From Phyllobacterium chamaecytisi (GTDB taxonomy: Bacteria > Pseudomonadota > Alphaproteobacteria > Rhizobiales > Rhizobiaceae): a stretch of 64,000 nt of DNA. The notes under the pieces were generated by a model. The model saw only the letters and a program-made list of their open reading frames with translations. It was not told where the DNA came from and ran no database searches. The position numbers were made by a program, and so were the translations under genes. Positions 1-7,441 of the stretch are shown here, piece by piece. The DNA lies in contig NZ_JAIQWW010000006.1 of the NCBI RefSeq assembly GCF_020164455.1, positions 248,001 to 312,000 on the forward strand, in the 5' to 3' direction. Numbering within the stretch: the stretch's first letter is position 1; every line of letters begins with the position of its first letter.

Positions 1-523
1 GCACCCACCACGTAAAAGGCACAAGCAGGAATGCGAGATAGACCAGCACCGAATGGCCGGAGATGAGTTCGTAGTAGAGCGGGCCGACGACCGGTACACC
101 GCGCATGGCTTCTGCACCCGGAAGATTGATCGGATTGAAGCGCGCAGCATTCGGCAAGGAAGGCGTGCGCCCGCCCTGGCTGAACCATGCCTGGCCGAGG
201 ATGACGGTCGTGCCGGCCGCAATGAAATTGATCGCAACGCCCGAGACAATCTGATTGCCGCGGTGGGTGATGGACGCGAAACCATGCACGAGGCCAAGCG
301 CGACCGATACCAAAACTGCCGCGAGCAACGCGAGGTAAGCAGAACCAAACCAGGTCGCGACTGCACCGGCGGCAAAGGCACCTGCCAACATCTTGCCCTC
401 AAGGCCAATGTCGAAGATGCCGGCGCGCTCCGAATAGAGCCCCGCAAGACAGGCAAGCAGGAGAGGCGCCGAAAGCCTGATGGTCGAATCGAAAAGCTGC
501 AGGACCGTTGTAAAAGGATCCAT
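1..523 (-). CDS. BMP-type ABC importer, second permease (partial, 3' end cut by window)
   Basis: Inner-membrane permease of a nucleoside/simple-sugar (BMP-family) ABC importer, the YufQ/NupQ-like partner of the permease immediately upstream. Only the first 174 codons are in the window; the gene continues past position 1. The ATG at 521-523 overlaps the TGA of the preceding permease (TGATG), implying translational coupling. The N-terminus (MDPFTTVLQL) leads into a hydrophobic segment, then the family-typical FDIGLEGKML stretch and further membrane segments. Co-transcribed with the genes from 523 to 3745. The exact substrate is inferred from family only (purine nucleosides in characterised BMP systems). 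Confidence 0.9.
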   Translation of the reverse strand, partial: MDPFTTVLQLFDSTIRLSAPLLLACLAGLYSERAGIFDIGLEGKMLAGAFAAGAVATWFGSAYLALLAAVLVSVALGLVHGFASITHRGNQIVSGVAINFIAAGTTVILGQAWFSQGGRTPSLPNAARFNPINLPGAEAMRGVPVVGPLYYELISGHSVLVYLAFLLVPFTWWV

Positions 524-1668
524 CACTGGTTTCCTCCGGCAATGGCGGCTGCGGCAGTTCGATTTTTTGCTCGTCCAAGACGATAGAATATCCGTTGCAG
601 CGAGGGGCGGAACATATGCTCAAGGGCGCCTGCAAAGAGGATAACCAGGCCCTGGATAATGACGATCATATCGCGCGATATATTGGGCATATCGAAAGCG
701 ATTTCCGCGCCGCCCTGATAGAGCATGCCGAAGAGGATCGCCGCGAGGACGATTCCGGCAGGATGCGACCTGCCCATCAATGCAACGGCAATACCGACAA
801 AGCCTGCACCAGCGACGAAATCCAGCTGCATACGATGTTGCGCCCCCATGATCGGATTAAGCGCCATCATTCCTGCCAGCGCGCCCGAAATCATCATCGT
901 GATGATGATGATCCGCAGCTCACTGATACCGGCATAGCGAGCCGCTTTCGGGCTAAAACCCATGGTACGAATTTCATAGCCGAGCTTGGTGCGCCAGATC
1001 AGCACCCAGACCAGAAAGGCCGCCACCAGCGCCAACAGGAAACTGACATTCAAGGGAGCCGAGCGCATTGAAAGACCAACGAGGTTGAGCAGCCAGCCGA
1101 GACCCGGCAATTGTCCGCCCTCGGCAAAGACGCGCGTTTCGGGCGCCTGACTGCCCGCAGGCTTCAGTACCCCTACCAGCAGGTAAACCATGATACTTGC
1201 AGCGATGAAATTGAACATGATCGTCGTGATGACGACATGTGAACCGCGCTTGGCCTGAAGCCATGCGGGGATAAGCGCCCACAGCGCTCCGACCAACGCC
1301 GAGGCGAGGATCGCCAGAGGGAAAGTCAGCCACCACGGCAGAAAATTGCCGAGCCAGAGCCCGACCAGCGAAACGCCAAGACCACCAATATAGGCTTGGC
1401 CCTCCCCGCCGATATTGAACAGTCCGCAATGGAAAGCAACGGCAACGCAAAGACCGGTGAAGATGAAGTTCGTCGCATAATAAAGCGTGTAGCCTACACC
1501 GTCGCCCGAACCGAATGCGCCCTTGACCATCAACACAGCCGCATCGATCGGACTTTCGCCCACCAGAAGCACCACGAGGCCAGCGACCAGAAATGCAACA
1601 ATCAGATTGATCAGCGGAAGAAGGCCGTAGTCCGCCCAGGCAGGCAGTTTGGCAAAAGGTTGGCTCAT
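523..1668 (-). CDS. BMP-type ABC importer, first permease
   Basis: Integral membrane permease of 381 residues, YufP/NupP-like, forming the channel with the next gene. It has about ten hydrophobic segments; the GLFNIGGEGQAYIGGL stretch around residues 84-100 is the conserved periplasmic/EAA-side motif of this family. The start overlaps the end of the isochorismatase-like gene by 4 bp (ATGA) and the stop overlaps the next permease start by 1 bp, so the block is one operon with the double ATPase upstream. Length matches family members. Confidence 0.93.
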   Translation of the reverse strand: MSQPFAKLPAWADYGLLPLINLIVAFLVAGLVVLLVGESPIDAAVLMVKGAFGSGDGVGYTLYYATNFIFTGLCVAVAFHCGLFNIGGEGQAYIGGLGVSLVGLWLGNFLPWWLTFPLAILASALVGALWALIPAWLQAKRGSHVVITTIMFNFIAASIMVYLLVGVLKPAGSQAPETRVFAEGGQLPGLGWLLNLVGLSMRSAPLNVSFLLALVAAFLVWVLIWRTKLGYEIRTMGFSPKAARYAGISELRIIIITMMISGALAGMMALNPIMGAQHRMQLDFVAGAGFVGIAVALMGRSHPAGIVLAAILFGMLYQGGAEIAFDMPNISRDMIVIIQGLVILFAGALEHMFRPSLQRIFYRLGRAKNRTAAAAIAGGNQ

Positions 1669-2216
1669 GGCAAGGTCTCGATGATTTTGTCGGACGTGGT
1701 GATGCGGGCATACTCGCCGCCCAGCACGGACAATGCGAGCGCATGTACATCCTCAGCGGCCCACAGCTTGCCGCGGTGATCCTTCCTGTCGATGCTTGCG
1801 ACGGCATCTTCTGGGATACTCACTTCAAATCCGAGATTGGCCGCCATGCGCACAGTCGCATCGACAGAGTTTTCAAGAAGTACGCCCGTCACGACAAGGC
1901 TGTGAACCTGCAGTTCATCCAGAACATCCATCAGATCCGTGCCGATAAAGGCATTGTTGGTCCGCTTGTCGACGACGGGTTCGCCGACTTGCGGGGCGAC
2001 CTCCGGTTTGAATTCATTGCCCTCTGTGCCGGGTCTGTAGGGCGACGCCGGATCAGTGGAATCGTGCCGGATATGAATGACCGGCAGCCGCCGCTCGCGC
2101 CAGGCGGCAAGCAGTTTGGCAATCATGGCCTCGGTGTCTGGCTGGCCGCGCCTTCCCCACTTCGGATCATCGATGGCGTTTTGCACATCGACGACGATAA
2201 GCGCCTGCGTCGTCAT
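1665..2216 (-). CDS. Isochorismatase-fold hydrolase with Ser at the nucleophile position
   Basis: A 183-residue cysteine-hydrolase (isochorismatase-like) fold protein. The N-terminal IVVDVQNA carries the conserved Asp (about residue 9) and the VVDKRTNNAF segment carries the conserved Lys (about residue 84). In the family the nucleophile is Cys in a GxxTxxCVxxT context; here the aligned stretch reads TGVLLENSVDATVR, so the nucleophile position is Ser (codon TCT, complement of 1866-1868). It may be a hydrolase of altered chemistry or a non-catalytic homologue. It lies between the ATPase and the permeases, overlapping both neighbours by 4 bp, so it probably acts on the imported compound or a derivative (amide or ureide), which is inference. 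Confidence 0.85.
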   Translation of the reverse strand: MTTQALIVVDVQNAIDDPKWGRRGQPDTEAMIAKLLAAWRERRLPVIHIRHDSTDPASPYRPGTEGNEFKPEVAPQVGEPVVDKRTNNAFIGTDLMDVLDELQVHSLVVTGVLLENSVDATVRMAANLGFEVSIPEDAVASIDRKDHRGKLWAAEDVHALALSVLGGEYARITTSDKIIETLP

Positions 2217-3745
2217 TCCGCGGCCTCCTTGTGTTCGACACCGGCCATCAGCAAGCCAAGTTCGCCCTCATCAGCGTCGGAGTCGCGTTCGCCGACGATG
2301 CGACCGGCAAACATCACCAGGATGCGATCAGAAAGCGAGCGAATCTCATCAAGCTCAACCGAAACAAGCAGCACGGCCTTGCCGGCGTCGCGCATCTCGA
2401 TGATGCGCTTGTGGATGAATTCGATCGCGCCGACATCCACGCCGCGTGTCGGCTGGCCGATGATCAGAACCCCCGGGTCGCGTTCCATTTCGCGCGCGAG
2501 CACGATCTTCTGCTGGTTACCGCCAGAGAAATTGGCGGTCTTCAACCGCGGATCGCCCGGCCGGATATCGTACTTCTCGATCTTCTTGCGCGCATCCGCC
2601 TTTATCGCCTCCAGATCAAGAAATGGCCCGTTCAAATAGAGCGGGTCGTCATGATAGCCGAGGATCGAGTTTTCATATTCCTCGAAAGCGAGAACCAGCC
2701 CCATGTGGTGGCGATCTTCCGGCACATGCGCCAGACCCCGATCGCGCAATTCTCCAGGATCTGCAGCGCCAGTTATATCGATGATCTGGCCGTCGAGCAG
2801 CACACGGCCCGAGACGGCGGCGCGGATGCCGGCGATGGTTTCGATCAGCTGTGACTGGCCGTTTCCCGCAACACCTGCAATACCGACAATTTCGCCTGCA
2901 CGCACAGTGAATGACGCATCATCGACCATAACAACGCCGCGGCTGTCGCGCACTGTCAGATTTTCGACGGAGAGCTTGATATCGCCTGGCTTTGCCTCGC
3001 CCTTTTGCACCCTCAGGAGCACGCGCCGGCCGACCATCAGCTCAGCCAGTTCTTCGACAGTAGTTTCCTCCGTCTTGCGCGTTGCAACGACCGCACCCTG
3101 CCGCATGACCGAAACATTGTCCGTCACCGCCATGATCTCGCGCAGCTTGTGCGTGATGAGCACGATGGTCTTGCCCTGGCTTTTCAACTGCTCGAGAATA
3201 CGGAAAAGGTGATCGGCCTCCGGCGGTGTCAAAACGCCGGTCGGCTCATCGAGCACCAGGATTTCAGCGCCACGATACAGCGCTTTCAGGATTTCCACGC
3301 GCTGCTGCAGCCCTACCGGCAGCTCCTCTATCAGCGCATCGGGGTCGACATCGAGCTGGTATTCCCGTTCAAGCCGCTTCAATTCGGCGCGAGCCTTCGA
3401 GATGCCGTTCTTGAGCAGCGGCGCGCCCTCGACACCGAGCATGACATTTTCAAGCACTGTGAACTTTTCAACCAGCATGAAATGCTGATGCACCATGCCG
3501 ATGCCGAGCGCGATGGCAGCATTGGGATCTGCGATCCTGGTCGCTTGTCCGTTGATGCGTATCTCGCCGCTGTCAGCTTGATAAAATCCGTAGAGGATCG
3601 ACATCAAGGTGGACTTGCCCGCGCCATTCTCACCGATAATGCCATGGATCGTGCCCTTTTCGACACGCATATGAATATCGCGATTGGCATGGACGGCGCC
3701 AAAGCGCTTATCGATTCCAACTAGTTCGATCGCCGGTTCGGCCAT
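2213..3745 (-). CDS. BMP-type ABC importer, tandem ATP-binding protein
   Basis: Cytoplasmic ATPase of 510 residues with two fused nucleotide-binding domains, as in sugar/nucleoside (CUT2/BMP) importers such as YufO/NupO. The first domain shows Walker A GENGAGKST (about 37-45) and Walker B ILVLDEPTGVL; the second has the degenerate Walker A GVAGNGQSQ typical of the class and a signature SGGNQQK. Starts at the ATG ending at 3745 with a GGGG run just upstream. It overlaps the downstream hydrolase by 4 bp. Energises transport through the two permeases with the substrate-binding protein at 4888-5883. Confidence 0.95.
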   Translation of the reverse strand: MAEPAIELVGIDKRFGAVHANRDIHMRVEKGTIHGIIGENGAGKSTLMSILYGFYQADSGEIRINGQATRIADPNAAIALGIGMVHQHFMLVEKFTVLENVMLGVEGAPLLKNGISKARAELKRLEREYQLDVDPDALIEELPVGLQQRVEILKALYRGAEILVLDEPTGVLTPPEADHLFRILEQLKSQGKTIVLITHKLREIMAVTDNVSVMRQGAVVATRKTEETTVEELAELMVGRRVLLRVQKGEAKPGDIKLSVENLTVRDSRGVVMVDDASFTVRAGEIVGIAGVAGNGQSQLIETIAGIRAAVSGRVLLDGQIIDITGAADPGELRDRGLAHVPEDRHHMGLVLAFEEYENSILGYHDDPLYLNGPFLDLEAIKADARKKIEKYDIRPGDPRLKTANFSGGNQQKIVLAREMERDPGVLIIGQPTRGVDVGAIEFIHKRIIEMRDAGKAVLLVSVELDEIRSLSDRILVMFAGRIVGERDSDADEGELGLLMAGVEHKEAAE

Positions 3746-3866
3746 ATCCCCATCCGCTGTTGTTCAGCTTTTCGTCTTTTCGAGGTTTCGACCCTAACAC
3801 GGGATTTTTTTCTTTCCAGTCAAGAAACACAAGAATAGACAAGCTAGTGGAAGATGGAGACGAGCA

Positions 3867-4079
3867 ATGACAGCCGACGACCCGGAGCGCTTGACCCGCC
3901 TCGAAATTCTTGTGACGGAGCAAGAGAAAACCGTCGAGGAGCTTTCCGGCCAGATCGCGGAGCAATGGAAAGTGATCGAGGCCATGCGCCGTAAGCTCGA
4001 CGCACTGACGGATCGATTTCTGGTTCTGGAGGAGCAGACGGCGCCTGACGTTCCCGTCACCAAACCGCCGCACTACTGA
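3867..4079 (+). CDS. slyX: SlyX family protein
   Basis: A 70-residue protein that is almost entirely one amphipathic coiled coil (residues about 5-52, RLTRLEILVTEQEKTVEEL...), ending in a Pro-rich tail PVTKPPHY, as in SlyX family members. The cellular role of SlyX is unknown. It lies alone on the plus strand between two minus-strand blocks; its TGA abuts the stop of the LysE gene (0-bp convergent junction at 4079/4080). Upstream lies a 120-bp divergent gap shared with the ATPase gene. Confidence 0.85.
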   Translation: MTADDPERLTRLEILVTEQEKTVEELSGQIAEQWKVIEAMRRKLDALTDRFLVLEEQTAPDVPVTKPPHY

Positions 4080-4721
4080 TTACGGCTTGGCCTTCAGCGC
4101 TTCGACCATAAGTTTGATGCCTAGCGCTCCCATCACCATGCCCGCGCCCCGATCGATCCACTGTTTTAGCCGGATATAGACAGACCGCGCGCGCGAACCT
4201 GAAAAAGCAAAGGCGACGACGGCGTACCAGCCGGCCTCGACGCAAAACAGCATTGGCGGCAACGCTAACAGCAGCCATAGCGGCGGCGAAGGCGGCATGA
4301 GAGCGGCGAAGATGCTGGCATAGACGATCGACGTCTTGGGGTTGCTAAGCTGTGTGATCAGCCCGAGGAAAAACGCGCGTTGAACCGTTATGGCTTTCGC
4401 TGTTCCGCCGGCATCTGACGTCGTTAGTGGTTCAGACGCTCCGCGCCAGATGCGGATACCGATGTAGATCAGATAGGCTCCGCCAAGCAGCTTGAGAATA
4501 AGGTAGAGCCACTCGAACTGCATCAACAATGCCGTTAGGCCGAGGACGGCGAGCGCCGCAAATATGGCGCCGCCCAGACCCATGCCCAAAGCCGAAGCGA
4601 GACCGTGAGTTCGTGACGATGCGACGGCAACGCGTGAGACAAGGACGAAGCTTGGGCCGGGGCTCATCGCGCCAATAAAAATCGTGGCGAGGATGCTGAA
4701 AAGAACGGCAACTGCTGTCAT
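4080..4721 (-). CDS. LysE/RhtB family amino acid exporter
   Basis: Inner-membrane exporter of the LysE/RhtB family, about 213 residues from the ATG at 4719-4721, chosen because AAGGAGA lies 7 nt upstream; an in-frame ATG at 4739 would add six residues but lacks such a site. The N-terminus contains the family motif GAMSPGPSFVLVSR, followed by about six membrane segments and QLSNPKTSIV. The exported substrate cannot be told from sequence. It is transcribed in the same direction as the BMP importer but a hairpin (4755-4782) and a repeat element separate it from the upstream substrate-binding protein gene, so it is probably its own unit. Confidence 0.9.
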   Translation of the reverse strand: MTAVAVLFSILATIFIGAMSPGPSFVLVSRVAVASSRTHGLASALGMGLGGAIFAALAVLGLTALLMQFEWLYLILKLLGGAYLIYIGIRIWRGASEPLTTSDAGGTAKAITVQRAFFLGLITQLSNPKTSIVYASIFAALMPPSPPLWLLLALPPMLFCVEAGWYAVVAFAFSGSRARSVYIRLKQWIDRGAGMVMGALGIKLMVEALKAKP

Positions 4722-4754
4722 GGGGCATTCTCCTTTCATGCAATCTTCGAGCGA

Positions 4755-4782
4755 AAACCGCCGATCCTATGACCGGCGGTTT
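4755..4782 (-). terminator. Terminator-like hairpin
   Basis: Perfect 9-bp inverted repeat AAACCGCCG/CGGCGGTTT with a 10-nt loop. Read on the minus strand the GC-rich stem ends in GGCGGTTTT, so it resembles a short rho-independent terminator for the substrate-binding protein gene ending at 4888. The T tract is only four long, so termination strength is uncertain. Confidence 0.45.
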
Positions 4783-4791
4783 CAATGACTA

Positions 4792-4880
4792 GGCAATTCC
4801 GTTTTGGAATTGCCCTAACTCTTTGTTTTTACGCAATTCCGAACGGAAAACCGGTTCCCACTTTTCCTGGAATTGCTCCA
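4792..4880. repeat. Rhizobial-type palindromic intergenic repeat
   Basis: Contains two nested palindromes built on the same word: GGCAATTCC (4792-4800) with GGAATTGCC (4806-4814), and GCAATTCC (4833-4840) with GGAATTGC (4869-4876). The second stem is extended inside by GGAAAA/TTTTCC. Elements of this kind, with GCAATTCC ends and a GGAAAACCG core, are dispersed in intergenic space of rhizobia, Brucella and relatives; I recognise the pattern but cannot assign a named family with certainty. It folds into RNA hairpins just after the stop codon of the minus-strand substrate-binding protein gene. Confidence 0.6.
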
Positions 4881-4887
4881 GCAAAGC

Positions 4888-5883
4888 TTATTTGTACGGG
4901 CAGGCATTGTCCGAGAAATAGCTGTGAACCTTGACCTTGCCGGAAATGATATCCGCCTTGGCAGCTTCGACAGCCTTCTTGACATCGTCAGTCATCAGTT
5001 TGGCGTTGTTCTCGTCGACCGCATAGTCGACGCCGCCTTCCTTGACGCCGAGAACATTGACGCCGGCTGTGAACTTGCCATCCGCAGCATCCTTGAAGGC
5101 GTTGTAGGTTGCAACGTCAACACGCTTGAGCATCGAGGTCAAAACCTTGCCCGGATGCAAGCCGTTCTGATTGGAATCGACGCCGATTGCCAATTTATCA
5201 GCGTCGGCAGCCGTCTGCAGAACGCCGATGCCCGTGCCGCCCGCAGCCGCGAAGATCACGTCCGAACCCTGATCGATCTGTGACTTGGCGATTTCGCCGC
5301 CCTTGGCCGGATCATTCCATGCCGCAGGCGTATCGCCAGTCATGTTCTGGATTACCTTGGCGTCAGGATTTGTAGCCTTGACGCCGCCAACATAACCGCA
5401 ACCGAAATTGCGGATGAGCGGAACGTCCATACCGCCGATGAAGCTGACCGTCCCGGTTTTCGACGATTTTGCCGCGATCACGCCAACAAGATAGGATCCC
5501 TCATTGTCATTGAACACAACGGAACGCACGTTCGGCTTGTCAACTTCCGCATCGATAATGACAAATTTGGTGTCCGGGAATTCCGCAGCAACCTTTTCGA
5601 TCGCGGCAGCGGCGGAGAAACCCGCGATAACGATCGGGGAATTGCCATCCGATGCGAATTTGCGCAAAGCCTGTTCGCGCTGCGCCTCGTTCTGGATTTC
5701 GAACTCGCGATATTTGACGCCGGAGTCGGCCGTATATTTTTCGGCACCATTGAACGCGGCTTCGTTGAAGGATTTGTCGAATTTTCCGCCAAGATCGTAA
5801 ATGACGGCCGGCTTGTCATCCGCAGCAAAGGCCGAGACGGACATTGCTGTGGCAGCCAGGAGACCAAGAACAATACGCTTCAT
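4888..5883 (-). CDS. BMP family ABC transporter substrate-binding protein
   Basis: Periplasmic binding protein of 331 residues with an Ala-rich signal peptide (MKRIVLGLLAATAMSVSAFA, cleavage after AFA). It belongs to the basic membrane protein/PnrA family, whose characterised members bind purine nucleosides: the N-terminal DKPAVIYDLGGKFDKSFNEAAF is the family hallmark (DxGxxDKSFNxxA), followed by VKYREFEIQNEAQ and later GVDSNQNGLHPGKVLTSMLK. It feeds the permease/ATPase genes at 1-3745 although a LysE gene and slyX intervene. A perfect 14-bp inverted repeat upstream (5991-6023) may control it. Confidence 0.95.
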   Translation of the reverse strand: MKRIVLGLLAATAMSVSAFAADDKPAVIYDLGGKFDKSFNEAAFNGAEKYTADSGVKYREFEIQNEAQREQALRKFASDGNSPIVIAGFSAAAAIEKVAAEFPDTKFVIIDAEVDKPNVRSVVFNDNEGSYLVGVIAAKSSKTGTVSFIGGMDVPLIRNFGCGYVGGVKATNPDAKVIQNMTGDTPAAWNDPAKGGEIAKSQIDQGSDVIFAAAGGTGIGVLQTAADADKLAIGVDSNQNGLHPGKVLTSMLKRVDVATYNAFKDAADGKFTAGVNVLGVKEGGVDYAVDENNAKLMTDDVKKAVEAAKADIISGKVKVHSYFSDNACPYK

Positions 5884-5990
5884 TTGATACCAACCCTCTG
5901 GATTTTGTTGAGCAGGTCCAACTTCTGTCGAACCTTAAAATCGTTGCGGATGGTCACTCCCCAGCCGCCCCGGAAGCAATCTTGCATGCC

Positions 5991-6023
5991 AAGAGGCAAA
6001 ATTCACGCGGAATTTTGCCTCTT
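5991..6023. promoter_or_regulatory. Perfect 14-bp inverted repeat upstream of the BMP binding-protein gene
   Basis: AAGAGGCAAAATTC, a 5-nt spacer ACGCG, then the exact complement GAATTTTGCCTCTT. It lies 108 bp upstream of the start codon at 5883. No T-run follows on either strand, so an operator or leader hairpin is more likely than a terminator. A TTGACC hexamer sits directly next to the repeat on the minus strand, which would place the repeat over a promoter; no convincing -10 box was found. Confidence 0.5.
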
Positions 6024-6118
6024 GGTCAAAGATCCTCCAAAAATACAGTCAAGTCAGTCTGTTAGATCGTTCTCGCATCTAGCGGGGACGTGAAATACCG
6101 GCCACAGGCATCGGATGC

Positions 6119-6442
6119 TCAACGGGCGGCGAAACGACCGGCCCTGTTCTCGCGTTTATACCCCATCGCATAGAACAGAAATGCGAGCAGCGCGAAAATA
6201 ACGAAGGTTGGCGCCTCAAGAATCCAAAGCATCAAAGGGTCCCATAGTATAGGGTATATGTGGGTTTTGATGCTTGTTTCGGCGAGGGCGAGCGAGGAGG
6301 CGGAAATAGACTGCCAGCTTTCCTGCAGCGATGTCATGGTCAATTGCGATGCCCCGACGGAACGTGCTGCATCGAGAACAGCGGCAATGATAGCCAGGCT
6401 CAAAGCGATATAGGCGAGAAGCCTGAACATAAATCGGATCAC
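6119..6442 (-). CDS. Conserved small membrane protein of unknown function
   Basis: About 107 residues from a GTG at 6440-6442, preceded by GGAG six nt upstream; the longer frame to 6646 lacks such a site and its N-terminal part does not look coding. Two hydrophobic segments are visible: residues about 7-26 (FRLLAYIALSLAIIAAVLDA) and about 76-95 (PTFVIFALLAFLFYAMGY), with a soluble, helix-rich loop between them (SLQESWQSISASSLALAETS). The C-terminus is basic (KRENRAGRFAAR), suggesting a cytoplasmic tail. No function recognised. It sits alone between the BMP gene and tRNA-Ser. Confidence 0.65.
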   Translation of the reverse strand: MIRFMFRLLAYIALSLAIIAAVLDAARSVGASQLTMTSLQESWQSISASSLALAETSIKTHIYPILWDPLMLWILEAPTFVIFALLAFLFYAMGYKRENRAGRFAAR

Positions 6443-6638
6443 AATGGTCTCCAAAAATACGGCAACACGGCCGGGTCTCTCACTGATGGAATAACATGGT
6501 AGCGCCGGATCAAGGCCACATGAATTCACTTTTACCGGCATTTTGACGGGATACGATGAATTATTCGAGAAAATTCCCAGCAATTTCAACGGGAAATCCG
6601 GCAAATCCACACAAAGCATGATTATGTTGAAATAGGTG

Positions 6639-6666
6639 TTGATCAAGTGTCTGTTCTGACTATAGT
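6639..6666 (+). promoter_or_regulatory. Predicted sigma-70 promoter of tRNA-Ser
   Basis: TTGATC (6639-6644), 16-nt spacer, TATAGT (6661-6666), followed by GCGCGCCGC, a GC-rich discriminator typical of stable-RNA promoters. The leader to the tRNA would be about 145 nt. The 373-bp gap from 6443 to 6815 otherwise holds only small hairpins, such as AGCCGG-TTTTT-CCGGCT at 6758-6774 and a GGCCGGC-rich stem just before the tRNA. Confidence 0.5.
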
Positions 6667-6815
6667 GCGCGCCGCACGGGGTCGCTGTCGGCTAACCATC
6701 GACGGGTGTCGCGTGTCTATCCAGATATGAGTGACCGATGGTTGACGGTGCTCTTGAAGCCGGTTTTTCCGGCTGCAGTAAAACAACCCGACCGGCCAGA
6801 TGCCGGCCGTATTGC

Positions 6816-6906
6816 GGAGAGGTGGCCGAGTGGTTGAAGGCGCACGCCTGGAAAGTGTGTTTACGTCAAAAGCGTAACGCGGGTTCGAATCCCGCTCTCT
6901 CCGCCA
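6816..6906 (+). tRNA. tRNA-Ser (GGA anticodon)
   Basis: A 91-nt tRNA including encoded CCA (6904-6906). The acceptor stem GGAGAGG pairs with TCTCTCC (one G-U), the T-arm carries GGGTTCGAATCCC, and the anticodon loop CTGGAAA gives GGA. A long variable arm (GTTTACGTCAAAAGCGTAAC region) confirms the serine class. Its last 17 nt form the left attachment site of the genomic island, so integration leaves the tRNA intact. Confidence 0.97.
6890..6906. repeat. attL core of the genomic island
   Basis: TCCCGCTCTCTCCGCCA, the 3' end of tRNA-Ser, is repeated exactly at 24263-24279. This is the usual signature of tyrosine-integrase insertion into a tRNA gene. Confidence 0.85.
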
Positions 6907-6969
6907 CTCATCATTATAAAGCAATTGTATTAATAAGATCAATACCTTACCGGTATAGTCCTGTTCGAC

Positions 6970-6993
6970 TTGGACCAATCACTTAGACCAATA
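6970..6993. repeat. Left arm-type repeat pair
   Basis: TTGGACCAAT (6970-6979) and TTAGACCAATA (6983-6993), spaced 13 bp start to start. The second copy is identical over 11 bp to 24190-24200 near the other island end, where a second copy (TTAGACCAA, 24177-24185) has the same 13-bp spacing. Probable integrase arm-binding sites. Confidence 0.55.
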
Positions 6994-7133
6994 TTTTCGA
7001 TCGTCGAAGGCGTGATCAAAAGTCGAGGACAGGACGGATTAGGTAGGAAGGCAGCGCGATCTCAAAACTAACGCTTATCCTAGTCAGAGCAGGCCACCAC
7101 TCCAAGCGATGAATCAAGGCCTCGAGAGCAAAT

Positions 7134-7430
7134 TTACAGTGGGGCGCCAGTGACCTTAACTCCACCAACGATTGGAGCCCCTTTCAGTCCACCTGCTGCG
7201 CCAGTCTTAAACTCACTACACACAGCGTCTGCCACGCCATCGACAGTGCTTAGACCAGGAATGCCCTTTGAAAGAATTTTTACAATAGGCCCCGCATCAG
7301 CACGATATTTGCACAATATCTTAATTCTGCTAACTACCTTATCAGCTTCTGATTGAAAGTCCGTATGCGTGCAGGCACATAGCGTGACAGCCATAACCGC
7401 CACAATCAAATTGTTGCAGTATCGAGACAT
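7134..7430 (-). CDS. Small putative lipoprotein in the exported-protease cluster
   Basis: A 98-residue protein with a short hydrophobic N-terminus ending in LCAC (Cys at about 20), a plausible lipobox, so likely a periplasmic lipoprotein. The mature part is unassigned; it has two further Cys (about 40 and 71) that could form a disulfide, and a Gly/Val-rich C-terminus (GLKGAPIVGGVKVTGAPL). It starts 11 bp after the stop of the subtilisin-like protease and is almost certainly co-transcribed with it. It could be a chaperone, inhibitor or partner of that protease; the sequence does not say which. Confidence 0.65.
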   Translation of the reverse strand: MSRYCNNLIVAVMAVTLCACTHTDFQSEADKVVSRIKILCKYRADAGPIVKILSKGIPGLSTVDGVADAVCSEFKTGAAGGLKGAPIVGGVKVTGAPL

Positions 7431-7441
7431 TCGATTCCCCC

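Noticed and set aside
53-586. Plus-strand open frame of 177 codons
   Set aside because: It overlays the second BMP permease and is Arg/Asp-rich in the manner of an antisense shadow of a GC-rich gene.
974-1807. Minus-strand open frame of 277 codons
   Set aside because: Off-frame shadow of the permease and hydrolase genes, with Cys/Arg-rich, low-complexity composition.
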